From: Mariniflexile sp044335535
Lineage (GTDB): Bacteria > Bacteroidota > Bacteroidia > Flavobacteriales > Flavobacteriaceae
NCBI RefSeq assembly: GCF_044335535.1
Contig: NZ_JBIQVZ010000011.1
Span: 1-64,000, forward strand
Length of the DNA: 64,000 nt
Direction of reading: 5' to 3'
In this document: positions 25,966 through 35,119 of the stretch, piece after piece
How positions within the stretch are numbered: position 1 is the stretch's first letter
Layout of the letters: every line of letters starts with the position of its first letter
Position numbers and translations under genes: made by a program
The notes under the pieces: model-generated
Databases searched by the model: none
Seen by the model: only the letters and a program-made list of their open reading frames with translations
What the model was told of the DNA's origin: nothing

Positions 25966-27738
25966 TTAAATTTTCGCTTGATATGTATATAAGTCATAAT
26001 ATCGACCTTCTAATGCAATCAATTCCTGGTGTGTACCTCGTTCTACTATATGTCCCGCTTCTACAACTAATATTTGGTCTGCTTTTTTTATGGTACTCAA
26101 ACGATGTGCAATGACTATAGTAGTTCGGTCTTTTACTAATTCTGATAAACTTTTTTGAATTAACGCTTCACTTTCTGTATCTAAACTTGAAGTTGCTTCA
26201 TCTAAGATAATAATTTTTGGATTAGCAAGAATAGCACGCGCAATAGCCAACCGTTGACGTTGTCCGCCCGATAATTTAACACCGCGTTCGCCTATCAAAG
26301 TATCCAATCCATCATCAAACCTGTCGGTAAACTCATTTACATAAGCTGCTTTGACAGCACTTTGTAATTCGCTTTCTGTGGCGTTGGGTCTAGGGAACAT
26401 GATGTTTTCCCTAATGGTTCCTTCAAACAAAAATTCATCTTGTAAAACCACACCTAAATATTGACGATAGGTACTTAGCTTTACTTTGGATAGATCTTGA
26501 TTATCAATAGTAACCATTCCTGATTTGGGTGTTAAAAATGTAGCCGACAAGCCAGCAATAGTCGATTTTCCAGATCCCGAGCTTCCCACTAATGCCGTTA
26601 CCGAACCTGCTGGAGCTGTAAAATTGATGTTGTGCAGTACTTCTTTGCCTGCTTCATAAGAAAATGACACGTCTTTAAATGCAATTTCACCTTTTATATC
26701 TTTTAGGTGAATATGGCGTTGTTGGTTATCTTCCTCGGCAGTCATATTCATAAGTTCTTCAGTTCTATCCAGTCCTGCCAACGCTTCGGTAAGTTGACTA
26801 CCAATGTTGCTCATTTGTACAATGGGCGCAATCATAAAACCAAGAATTAATGTGAAGAACAGAAAATCACCTGTCGTCATTTCTCCTTGAATCATATAAT
26901 AACCACCAATACCCATAATACCTGTAGTGGCAACTCCTATTAGAAATGTTGAAGAACTCGTCATAAAAGCCGTTGCCGTTAAACTCTTTTTCACATTTTG
27001 ATAGAGTTTATCAACTCCTTTTTCAAACACTATTTGTTCTTGCACTTCGGCATTAAATGCTTTTATAACCCGAACGCCTGCTAAGGTTTCAGTTAAACGC
27101 CCCGTTACTTCTGCATTTATTTTCCCTCGTGTTCTAAAAATAGGACGAATGTATTTAAAGGCTTTAAGGGCAATGTATCCAAAAACCGAAAGTGGTACAA
27201 ACACAAAAAGTGTCATCCACGGGTTTAACTTTATTAAAATAATTAGCGAAATTATGGCTGTAAAACTACCACCAACCAATTGCACCAAGCCCGTACCTAT
27301 AAGATTCCTAACGCCTTCAACATCACTCATAATGCGCGACACCAATGCCCCTGATTTTGCGTTATCAAAAAAGCTAATGGGCAGCGATAAGACCTTTTTT
27401 TGAACCTGTGCTCGTAATTCGCTTATTAAATACTGCGCTTGTACACTTAAAATACGTGTTAATAAAAACGAGGTGACTGCTTGGACCAAAATAGCCGTTA
27501 ACACAATGGCAATTAAAGTGTAAAGTTGGGAGTAATCTTTATTTGGTATCACCTCATCCAACAGCACTTTACTTTGCCATGGTAAAATTAACCCCGATAT
27601 ACTTTTAATCACTATTAAAAACAACCCGATAAAAACCAGATTACGCCGAGGCCAAATAATGGTTTTAAAGGCTTGCGCCATGGTTACTTTGGGTTTTGTT
27701 TTGTCTGGGCTCTTTGGAGACGCTTTTAGGTGCTGCAT
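25966..27738 (-). CDS. ABC exporter, fused permease and ATPase (MsbA/multidrug type)
   Basis: Homodimeric exporter of lipids or drugs in the inner membrane; the cargo is unknown. The 590 residues comprise six membrane helices (about 30-320) and an ATPase domain (about 345-585) with Walker A GSSGSGKST, Q-loop LQDEFLFEGTIRENI, signature LSGGQRQR, Walker B IIILDEATS and H-loop IAHRLSTI. ATG 27738 (MQHLKASPKSP) is the better start, since a 19-residue extension to 27795 is unlike the family. DinB follows 12 bp downstream. Confidence 0.93.
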   Translation of the reverse strand: MQHLKASPKSPDKTKPKVTMAQAFKTIIWPRRNLVFIGLFLIVIKSISGLILPWQSKVLLDEVIPNKDYSQLYTLIAIVLTAILVQAVTSFLLTRILSVQAQYLISELRAQVQKKVLSLPISFFDNAKSGALVSRIMSDVEGVRNLIGTGLVQLVGGSFTAIISLIILIKLNPWMTLFVFVPLSVFGYIALKAFKYIRPIFRTRGKINAEVTGRLTETLAGVRVIKAFNAEVQEQIVFEKGVDKLYQNVKKSLTATAFMTSSSTFLIGVATTGIMGIGGYYMIQGEMTTGDFLFFTLILGFMIAPIVQMSNIGSQLTEALAGLDRTEELMNMTAEEDNQQRHIHLKDIKGEIAFKDVSFSYEAGKEVLHNINFTAPAGSVTALVGSSGSGKSTIAGLSATFLTPKSGMVTIDNQDLSKVKLSTYRQYLGVVLQDEFLFEGTIRENIMFPRPNATESELQSAVKAAYVNEFTDRFDDGLDTLIGERGVKLSGGQRQRLAIARAILANPKIIILDEATSSLDTESEALIQKSLSELVKDRTTIVIAHRLSTIKKADQILVVEAGHIVERGTHQELIALEGRYYDLYTYQAKI

Positions 27739-27841
27739 TATAAATAACTTGTAATGAATGAGTGGTAAAAATAGCCATTCTAAATAAAAAACCACTTAAA
27801 TAAAGTGGTCTTGATGTTAAAATGTTAAAGTGATTTAAACG

Positions 27842-27946
27842 TTAAGTGCGTTTTGCTTTTTTTGTAAGTTTTGCTGCTTTCTTTTCTTTTGGTGTTAAAA
27901 GAGGTTCCTTTTTAACAGTTTTCTTAGCGTCGTGTGATTTTGCCAT
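27842..27946 (-). CDS. Small lysine-rich protein
   Basis: The 34-codon gene encodes a protein starting MAKSHDAKKTVKKEP with 13 lysines, four acidic residues and no hydrophobic segment. It has a clean ATG and TAA. It lies between the alcohol dehydrogenase (upstream) and the ABC exporter (downstream) on the same strand. I recall similar short basic proteins from other Flavobacteriaceae, but none with a known function. A nucleic-acid-binding role is a guess from charge alone. Confidence 0.65.
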   Translation of the reverse strand: MAKSHDAKKTVKKEPLLTPKEKKAAKLTKKAKRT

Positions 27947-27972
27947 AGTGAGTCATTTTAATTAAACAATTT

Positions 27973-28980
27973 TTATGCTTTTAGTACAATTCTAAATCGG
28001 GCTTTGCCATCTTCCAAATGTTTTATGGCTTTATTAACGTCTTCCATTTTAAATTCTTCCACTGTAGGATAGATAGTATGGCGTACACAAAACTCTAACA
28101 TTTTTTTGGTCAAGGCAATACTTCCTATGGGGCTTCCTCCTACCGATTTTTCACCCATAATTAGGCTAAACGCTGGAATAGCCATAGGTTCTAAAACGGC
28201 ACCCACAGTATGCAATTTACCTTGAGGTGCTAAAGTAGTTAAAAAAGAATTCCAATCAAGCGTTACATTGGTTGTGTTTAAAATAAAATTTAATGTGCCT
28301 GCAATGCGTTCCAAAGCTTCTGGTTTTGTTGAATCGACCACATGATGTGCACCCATTTTTAAAATCGCTTCTTTTTTGTTTGGGTTGGAACTAAAAGCTG
28401 TGACTTCGCAACCCCAAGCTTTTAAAAACTTAATAGCCATATGCCCTAGTCCACCAACACCTATCACACCTACTTTATCGGTTGGTTTTACACCAGACAA
28501 CACGATGGGGTTAAAAACGGTAATACCACCGCAAAATAAAGGACCTGCTTTTGCCATATCCAATCCTTTCGGCAATGGAATAACCCACGACCAATGGCCT
28601 CGTACCACATCGGAAAATCCACCGTGGCGCCCTACAATAGTGGCTTCTGAGCTCCCACACAAATGCTGGTTGCCATCTAAACATTGGTTGCAATGCATGC
28701 AAGCACCGGAACTCCAGCCCATACCAACCTTATCGCCAATTTTTAAACCTTTAACATCACTTCCTAACGCCATAACCTCTCCAACAATTTCATGACCGGG
28801 AACTAACGGGAATTGGCTCATGCCCCATTCGTTTTTTATCATACTTAAATCAGAATGACAAATACCACAGTAATGCACTTTAATATCGACTTCTTCCTTG
28901 CCTATTTTGGGCAATTCATATTGAAATTTTTCGAGTGTAGCACCTGCTTCTTTTGCAGCATACGCATTAATCTTTTTCAT
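27973..28980 (-). CDS. Zinc-dependent alcohol dehydrogenase (NADP, cinnamyl-alcohol type)
   Basis: Reduces aldehydes or oxidises alcohols in the cytosol; YahK/AdhC-type members prefer NADPH and aldehydes. The 335-residue protein has the catalytic-zinc motif CGICHSD (near residue 38), GHEIVGEV (near 62), the structural zinc cysteines in CMHCNQCLDGNQHLC (near 95-109) and the nucleotide-binding GVGGLGHMAIKF (near 165). ATG 28980 (MKKINAYAAKEAG) is preferred over 29031. The small lysine-rich gene follows 26 bp downstream. Confidence 0.92.
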   Translation of the reverse strand: MKKINAYAAKEAGATLEKFQYELPKIGKEEVDIKVHYCGICHSDLSMIKNEWGMSQFPLVPGHEIVGEVMALGSDVKGLKIGDKVGMGWSSGACMHCNQCLDGNQHLCGSSEATIVGRHGGFSDVVRGHWSWVIPLPKGLDMAKAGPLFCGGITVFNPIVLSGVKPTDKVGVIGVGGLGHMAIKFLKAWGCEVTAFSSNPNKKEAILKMGAHHVVDSTKPEALERIAGTLNFILNTTNVTLDWNSFLTTLAPQGKLHTVGAVLEPMAIPAFSLIMGEKSVGGSPIGSIALTKKMLEFCVRHTIYPTVEEFKMEDVNKAIKHLEDGKARFRIVLKA

Positions 28981-29535
28981 ATGTAGATAATTATTTAGTT
29001 CACCAAGTTGATATTTGTTAGCTGTGTTCACTGATGTGCTTCGCAGTTGTTTTTTAATGGTATATGGACACGGGCGATAGCGAACTAGCGAAGCAATCGC
29101 TTGGTTTCCATTGGTGTTTGGATTTCCAAATCACGGCGATTTCATAATTTTTGTATTACTAGTTTTGCATCCATTGTTACATGAAACTTGTCGAAATGTC
29201 GCTTTTCGATGCCTTCGATAAACTATGACATTTTTAAAAATTTAGGACTTCAACAAAGGTCTCAGTCTGACAAACTAAACACCATTTTCTATTGTTTTTT
29301 TTTAGAATAAAAATGATACCTCAGACAGACATTTGGTTCCTGATTGGCTTTACATTTTAATCAAAAACTCCTTCTCTGTTAATTTTGCTTATTTTCACCT
29401 GACGGGTTTAAATTATTGCTTATGAAGATACAAAAAATCACATTAATAAATCTAACAAAGAAGTTAAAATTAGTTTAACATTAAACTTCATATTTTATTA
29501 AATTTACAATCTAAATTTTAACTAAATTAAACATT
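28981..29535. other. 550-bp divergent gap with a dispersed repeat
   Basis: It holds 29058-29102, the hairpin segment GCGATAGCGAACTAGCGAAG also found at 25011, and 29113-29153 with AATCACGGCGATTTCATA. A looser TCGAAATGTC/GACATTT palindrome is near 29192-29232. The part before 29536 is AT-rich and should carry the promoter of the FAH-family gene, but no TAnnTTTG box is evident. No ORF is supported. Confidence 0.55.
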
Positions 29536-30150
29536 ATGAAAATTCTGGCTATCGGAAAAAACTACGTAAATAGCAAAGAAGAAATTAGTGGCAATAAAAC
29601 AGGAAATCAAATTATATTTTCCAAGCCGGAATCGAGTCTTGTAAGAGACAATAAAGATGTGGTTTATCCTAGCTTTACCAATCAATTGAATTATGAAATT
29701 GAGTTGGTTATCAAAATTGGTAAAAAAGGAAAAGACATCAGTTTAGAAGATGCCGCTTCCTATATTTCAGAAATTGGTGTTGGTATCGATTATACCGCTA
29801 AAGATGTTTTTAATGCTTGCAGGGAAGCTAAAGGTCCTTGGGATTTGGGTAAAGGTTTCGATGGTGCTGCTCCTATTTCCAACTTTAAACCGGTTTCTAA
29901 CTTTCCTAAATTGGATGATATTAATTTTAATTTAGTTATTAATGGTGAAGAAAAACAAGTTGGAAACACTTCGTTAATGATTTACACCTTTAGCGATATT
30001 ATTACGTTTACTTCAAAATACATGACTTTAGAACCTGGCGATTTAATATTTACAGGAACACCTGCAGTGGGTGCTGGCGAAATTTTTAAAGGCGACCACC
30101 TACAGTGTTTTGTTGAAGGTGAATTGTTTTTGGATTTTAAAATGATTTAA
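29536..30150 (+). CDS. Fumarylacetoacetate hydrolase family protein
   Basis: A 204-residue member of the FAH superfamily, which hydrolyses or decarboxylates acyl-pyruvates, oxaloacetate or related 2-keto acids in the cytosol. The short form (about 200 residues) resembles acylpyruvase/oxaloacetate tautomerase members. The metal-binding acidic segment NYEIELVIKIG is near residue 55, followed by GVGIDYTAKDV near 80, the KGFDGAAP motif near 110 and the terminal LEPGDLIFTGTPAGVG-like motif (here TGTPAVGAGEIF). The true substrate is unknown. The ATG start is unambiguous. Confidence 0.9.
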   Translation: MKILAIGKNYVNSKEEISGNKTGNQIIFSKPESSLVRDNKDVVYPSFTNQLNYEIELVIKIGKKGKDISLEDAASYISEIGVGIDYTAKDVFNACREAKGPWDLGKGFDGAAPISNFKPVSNFPKLDDINFNLVINGEEKQVGNTSLMIYTFSDIITFTSKYMTLEPGDLIFTGTPAVGAGEIFKGDHLQCFVEGELFLDFKMI

Positions 30151-30318
30151 TGTTTTTTTTGTAGAAGACGGAAGATGGGAGACAGAAGACGGAGGACAGG
30201 AAGCAGGAGATAAAAAAGAAGCTATGAGTCTTTTAAAACTTTTCAACTTTCTAATTATCTAAGAATCTAACCATATACCTTTCTAACTTACTCAACCTTA
30301 TAACTTTAAAAAAGACAC

Positions 30319-32238
30319 ATGAAGAACTCTATTGCAGAACGTGTTTATGATTTTTTAAAAAACTATCCCCCCTTTAATATTTTAAAAGAGGATGATTTGT
30401 TGGAAATCTCTCAACAAGTGTCTATTGTTTATTTAGAAAAAGGTGACACACTCTTTAAAAAAGGCGATGCTTTTAACGAATATTTCTACATGGTACGGAA
30501 TGGTGCCATTACCTCATTTCACACCAACAATAACAACGTACAGGAAATAGTAAACATAAGTGATGCCGGTGATATTTTTGGTGTACGCCCACTTATTGCA
30601 AAAGAAAATTACAAACTTACTGCAACGGCCAACGAAGAATCCATTGTATATGCCATTCCTATAGACGCCTTTCAGTCTGTTACAAGCAATAATGCCAGTG
30701 TTTATAAATTCTTAATTACGGCATTTGCAACCAATGCATACGACCCCTATACAGCCGAAGAAACTGGTAAGATTTTTGCCGATTACATACCCAGCACGTC
30801 ACAGGATGTTGTTAGTTTTCAAACAGCTAACTATACTAAAAACCCCATTACATGCGATTTTAAGTCGTCATTAAAAGATGCAGCCATAAAAATGAGTACC
30901 TATAAAATTGGCTGTATTATTGTTGTAGACGAAGACATAAAACCTGTGGGTATCATTACAAATAGCGACATAAAAAACAAAATTGCAACGGGATTATTTC
31001 CTATAGAGACGCCCGTTTCCAATATTATGAGTTCACCGGTTATCACCAATAAAAAAGATTTAACGGTAGCCGATGGTCAGTTACAAATGATTAAACATAA
31101 TATTGGGCATTTGTGCATAACCAAAGACGGTACGGTAAACTCTAAGCTTATTGGCGTATTAACGCATCATGATGTTTTGGTAACTTTAGGTAACAATCCT
31201 TCGGTTATTCTAAAAGAAATAAAACGCGCCAAACGCAGCAAAAAATTAAGAACTGCCAGGCTTAAAGCCAATACACTTTTAAAAAACTATTTAGAACAGA
31301 ATATTCCTATTTCGCACATTATCAAAATCATTTCCCAAATTAATGATGCCGTTACCATTCGTGCGATCGAACTGGCTATAAAAAAAATGCCTACACCGCC
31401 ACCAGTAGCTTTCTCTTGGATGTCTATAGGTAGCCAAGGCAGGAAAGAGCAATTGCTCTTTACAGATCAAGATAATGCCATTGTTTTTCAGGATGTTCAG
31501 AAAGAGAACTATCCAGAAACCCAAGCTTATTTTTTAGAATTAGCCAAATTAGTCACCAAATCGTTAAACAAAATCGGATTTGAATACTGCGAAGCAGATA
31601 TGATGGCGAGTAATATAGAGTGGTGTAAATCCATAACAGAATGGAAATTACAATTTGAAAACTGGATTTTAAATCCTGATGAAAAAGCCATTTTATTAGC
31701 CTCCATCTTTTTTGATTATAACTGTGTTTATGGCGATGAAACGCTGGTTGACGAGCTTTCAAACACTATTTACAAAACATTAAGTAAAACCTCGCTCTTC
31801 TTCAAGTTTTTAGGTAGAGATGCCCTTAAAAACCCACCGCCTCTTGGCTTTTTTAAACAATTTTTAGTTGAAGAAAGTGGTGAACAAAAAGACCTCTTTA
31901 ATATAAAAAGTAGGGCCTTAATGCCTTTAATAGATGCTGCCAGATTACTTATTTTAAGCAACAATATAAAAGGCATTAACAATACATCTGAACGTTTTCA
32001 AAAGCTCGCCGAAATAGAACCCAACAATAAAGAACTTTACGAATCGGGTGCGTATGCCTTTAAGGCCTTATTGAAATTTAAAACAAAACAAGGTTTATTA
32101 CATAATAACTCCGGAAAATTTATTGAATTGGAAACGCTTACAAAAGAAGAAAAACTAAAGTTAAGACGTTGTTTTAAACCTATTCAGGAAATTCAGGAAA
32201 CCTTAAAAATGAGATTTGATTTAAAAAACTTTATGTAA
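30319..32238 (+). CDS. cNMP-binding, CBS-pair and DUF294 nucleotidyltransferase-like protein
   Basis: A 639-residue multidomain cytosolic protein. Residues about 10-130 form a cyclic-nucleotide-binding-like domain (EKGDTLFKKGDAFNEYFYMV), and about 165-300 a CBS pair (MSTYKIGCIIVVDEDIKPVGIITNSD and VSNIMSSPVITNK). About 340-470 is a DUF294 nucleotidyltransferase core with SIGSQGRKEQLLFTDQDNA, followed by a DUF294 C-terminal domain. The GSxxRxE and DxD-like acids look intact. The same architecture occurs next to acetate genes in other bacteria. It probably senses a nucleotide and modifies a partner, possibly the downstream transporter or Acs; that is inference. Confidence 0.88.
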   Translation: MKNSIAERVYDFLKNYPPFNILKEDDLLEISQQVSIVYLEKGDTLFKKGDAFNEYFYMVRNGAITSFHTNNNNVQEIVNISDAGDIFGVRPLIAKENYKLTATANEESIVYAIPIDAFQSVTSNNASVYKFLITAFATNAYDPYTAEETGKIFADYIPSTSQDVVSFQTANYTKNPITCDFKSSLKDAAIKMSTYKIGCIIVVDEDIKPVGIITNSDIKNKIATGLFPIETPVSNIMSSPVITNKKDLTVADGQLQMIKHNIGHLCITKDGTVNSKLIGVLTHHDVLVTLGNNPSVILKEIKRAKRSKKLRTARLKANTLLKNYLEQNIPISHIIKIISQINDAVTIRAIELAIKKMPTPPPVAFSWMSIGSQGRKEQLLFTDQDNAIVFQDVQKENYPETQAYFLELAKLVTKSLNKIGFEYCEADMMASNIEWCKSITEWKLQFENWILNPDEKAILLASIFFDYNCVYGDETLVDELSNTIYKTLSKTSLFFKFLGRDALKNPPPLGFFKQFLVEESGEQKDLFNIKSRALMPLIDAARLLILSNNIKGINNTSERFQKLAEIEPNNKELYESGAYAFKALLKFKTKQGLLHNNSGKFIELETLTKEEKLKLRRCFKPIQEIQETLKMRFDLKNFM

Positions 32239-32249
32239 TATGGCAACAG

Positions 32250-32912
32250 ATGAATTTTGATTGGTTATTTAAGAAGAAAAAAGATTATCCCGATTTTTGG
32301 AACGATTACATCGACTCTTTTAAAAAAAATAAAAATGTTCCTATTACAAACACCCGATTTGTAGCTTTTGATACCGAAACCACTGGATTCGATAAAAAAG
32401 AAGACCGCATATTATCTATTGGTGCAGTGTCTTTTGTTGGGAAAACCATTCAGGTAAACAACAGTTTGGAACTCTATTTGGACCAAGATGTTTTTAAGCC
32501 CGAAACCGTAAAAATTCATGGGTTAATGAAAACAGGTTCTCAAGAAAAAATATCGGAACTGGAAGCCATAAAAGCCTTTTTACTATACATTAAAAGCGAT
32601 ATTTTAGTAGCGCACCATGCTAATTTTGATAGAAACATGGTTAATGAAATGCTTTTAAGGCACGGCTTAGGTAAGCTAAAAAACAAGTTTATAGACACTG
32701 GTGTTTTATACAAAAAGTCCATTCATATTATTTATAGGCAAAAAGACAAATCGTATTCGTTAGACGATTTGGCAAAAGAACTAAACGTTCCTACTGTGGA
32801 CCGCCATACTGCCACTGGTGATGCTCTAATAACTGCCCTGGTTTTCTTAAAAACCATTGCCCGATTAAATAAGCACAGACATTTAAATTGGAATCATATA
32901 TTGGATAGGTAA
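32250..32912 (+). CDS. DnaQ-like 3'-5' exonuclease
   Basis: A DEDDh exonuclease of 220 residues. Exo I is FVAFDTETTGFD (near residue 37), Exo II AHHANFDRNMV (near 122) and Exo III DRHTATGDALITAL (near 190), so all four acidic residues and the histidine are present. It is not fused to a polymerase and starts 11 bp after the DUF294 gene, so the two are one transcript. The substrate may be DNA, RNA or short oligonucleotides. The pairing with DUF294 and acetate genes recurs in other proteobacterial and Bacteroidota genomes as far as I recall. Confidence 0.88.
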   Translation: MNFDWLFKKKKDYPDFWNDYIDSFKKNKNVPITNTRFVAFDTETTGFDKKEDRILSIGAVSFVGKTIQVNNSLELYLDQDVFKPETVKIHGLMKTGSQEKISELEAIKAFLLYIKSDILVAHHANFDRNMVNEMLLRHGLGKLKNKFIDTGVLYKKSIHIIYRQKDKSYSLDDLAKELNVPTVDRHTATGDALITALVFLKTIARLNKHRHLNWNHILDR

Positions 32913-33077
32913 TTTTATTGATTATTGTTAAAAAAAGCAAGGTACTAACAATGAAAAACTTCCGAATTATCTTTCATCATTAATTATTCATTATTCAATT
33001 CATCAAACGTATAGAAATAATTAGGGCCTAACTTTATCAGCAAGGCCCTAATTATTAAATCGATAACACATTACGCA

Positions 33078-34985
33078 TTACAACGCATTATCCATAATAT
33101 CCTGTACCACTTCTGGATTTAACAACGTACTGGTATCACCTAAATTATTGGTGTCTTTACAAGCTATTTTGCGTAAAATACGTCGCATAATTTTACCCGA
33201 ACGTGTTTTTGGTAAGCCTTGTGTAAACTGTATTTTATCTAGTTTTGCTATGGGTCCAATTTTATCGGAAATAAGTTGGTTTATTTCTTTGCGTAAATTA
33301 TCATGAACCCTACTCTCACCTGTATCTTTTAATGTAACATAGCCATATAAAGCACTTCCTTTAATATCGTGCGGAAAGCCTACAATAGCAGATTCTGCTA
33401 CTGCTGGGTGTTCGTTAATGGCATCTTCAATAGGTGCTGTTCCTAAATTATGTCCCGAAACGATAATAACATCATCGACCCTACCCGTAATACGGTAATA
33501 GCCAACTTCATCACGCAAGGCACCATCACCAGTAAAATATTTGCCTTCAAAAGCCGTAAAATAGGTTTCCCTGTACCGCTCATGGTTTCCCCAAATAGTA
33601 CGTGCTATCGATGGCCATGGGAATTTAATACACAAACGCCCTTCTACTTGATTGCCTTTAAGCTCGTTACCATGTTCGTCCATTAATGCTGGTTGTATTC
33701 CAATAAATGGCAACGTCGCATAGGTTGGTTTTGTTGGGGTTACATACGGTATAGGCGTTATCATAATCCCTCCTGTTTCGGTTTGCCACCAAGAATCTAT
33801 AATAGGGCTTTTATTTTTTCCGATAACATCGTTGTACCAATGCCATGCTTCTTCATTAATCGGTTCGCCAACACTTCCTAATACTTTTAAGGATGATAAA
33901 TCGTATTGTTCTACCAATTCAACCCCTTGTTTTGCTAAAGCTCGAATAGCGGTTGGTGCGGTATAAAACTGGGTCACTTTATGTTTTTGCACAATTTGCC
34001 AAAAGCGTCCGAAATCCGGATAACTAGGCACTCCTTCAAACAAAACGGTAGTCGCACCATTTGCTAAGGGACCGTACACGATATAACTATGTCCAGTAAT
34101 CCAACCAATATCGGCAGTACACCAATACACATCGTTTTCTCGGTATTGAAATGCATTTTTAAACGTATAAGCGGTGTAAACCATATAGCCTGCCGTGGTA
34201 TGTACCATACCTTTTGGCTGCCCTGTTGAACCCGATGTGTATAAAATAAACAACGGATCTTCGGCATCCATTATTTCGGCTTTGCAATCTGTTGAAGCAG
34301 CGTCTAAAAGGGGCTGCAACCATAAATCACGCCCTTCTTTCATGGTAACTTCGGTATTTGTACGTTTTGCTACTAAAACTGTTTTCACACCAGGGCATTT
34401 TTCTAAAGCTTCATCTACAATGCCTTTTAAGTCGATAGATTTTGCACCACGGTACGACCCATCGGAAGTTATAATCATTTTGCAATCGCTATCGTTAATT
34501 CTTGTCGATAATGCAGTTGCTGAAAACCCTGCAAACACCACTGAATGAATAGCACCTATGCGTGCGCAAGCCAAAACTGAAATAGCAAGTTCTGGAATCA
34601 TAGGCACATAAATACACACGCGGTCACCTTTTTGAACGCCTTGTGCTTTAAGTACATTGGCAAACTGATTGACGCGTTTGTGCAACTGACTATACGTAAT
34701 ATGTTCTGAAGGTTCATCGGGGTTATTTGGTTCGAACAAAATAGCAGTTTTATCTCCGCGGGTTGCCAAATGTCTATCAATACAGTTTTCGGTGATATTA
34801 AGTTTTGCGCCTTCAAACCATTTTACTTCAGGTTTGGTAAAATCCCAACTTAATACATGATCCCATTTTTTTCGCCAAACAAAATGTTCTTCGGCTACTT
34901 CTTCCCAAAAATTTTCGGGTTCTCTTATCGATTTTCTATAAACTTGATAGTATTCTTCTAAATGTTTTATATGGTAATTACTCAT
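33078..34985 (-). CDS. acs: Acetyl-CoA synthetase
   Basis: Activates acetate with ATP and CoA to acetyl-CoA through acetyl-AMP, in the cytosol. The 635 residues have the full family length. The P-loop is YTSGSTGQPKGMVHTTAGY near residue 255, WWQTETG is near 402, the hinge YFTGDGA near 487 and the acetylated-lysine motif PKTRSGKIMRRILRK near 598. It is read on the minus strand, downstream of the symporter and DUF4212 genes, forming an acetate use unit. It is convergent with the exonuclease gene. Confidence 0.97.
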   Translation of the reverse strand: MSNYHIKHLEEYYQVYRKSIREPENFWEEVAEEHFVWRKKWDHVLSWDFTKPEVKWFEGAKLNITENCIDRHLATRGDKTAILFEPNNPDEPSEHITYSQLHKRVNQFANVLKAQGVQKGDRVCIYVPMIPELAISVLACARIGAIHSVVFAGFSATALSTRINDSDCKMIITSDGSYRGAKSIDLKGIVDEALEKCPGVKTVLVAKRTNTEVTMKEGRDLWLQPLLDAASTDCKAEIMDAEDPLFILYTSGSTGQPKGMVHTTAGYMVYTAYTFKNAFQYRENDVYWCTADIGWITGHSYIVYGPLANGATTVLFEGVPSYPDFGRFWQIVQKHKVTQFYTAPTAIRALAKQGVELVEQYDLSSLKVLGSVGEPINEEAWHWYNDVIGKNKSPIIDSWWQTETGGIMITPIPYVTPTKPTYATLPFIGIQPALMDEHGNELKGNQVEGRLCIKFPWPSIARTIWGNHERYRETYFTAFEGKYFTGDGALRDEVGYYRITGRVDDVIIVSGHNLGTAPIEDAINEHPAVAESAIVGFPHDIKGSALYGYVTLKDTGESRVHDNLRKEINQLISDKIGPIAKLDKIQFTQGLPKTRSGKIMRRILRKIACKDTNNLGDTSTLLNPEVVQDIMDNAL

Positions 34986-35056
34986 CTTTGTTTTCTGTTG
35001 ATTTGTTTATGAGTTGGTTTAATTGTGTAATTGTTTAATTGTTTAATCGTTAACTA

Positions 35057-35119
35057 TTAATCATTAATCATTAATTGTTAATTGTCAATTGTTAATTGTT
35101 AATTGTCAATTGTTAATTA
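35057..35119. repeat. Heptanucleotide tandem array
   Basis: Nine consecutive 7-bp units: TTAATCA twice, then TTAATTG, TTAATTG, TCAATTG, TTAATTG, TTAATTG, TCAATTG and TTAATTA. The array runs into the stop codon of the symporter gene at 35117. Confidence 0.9.
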
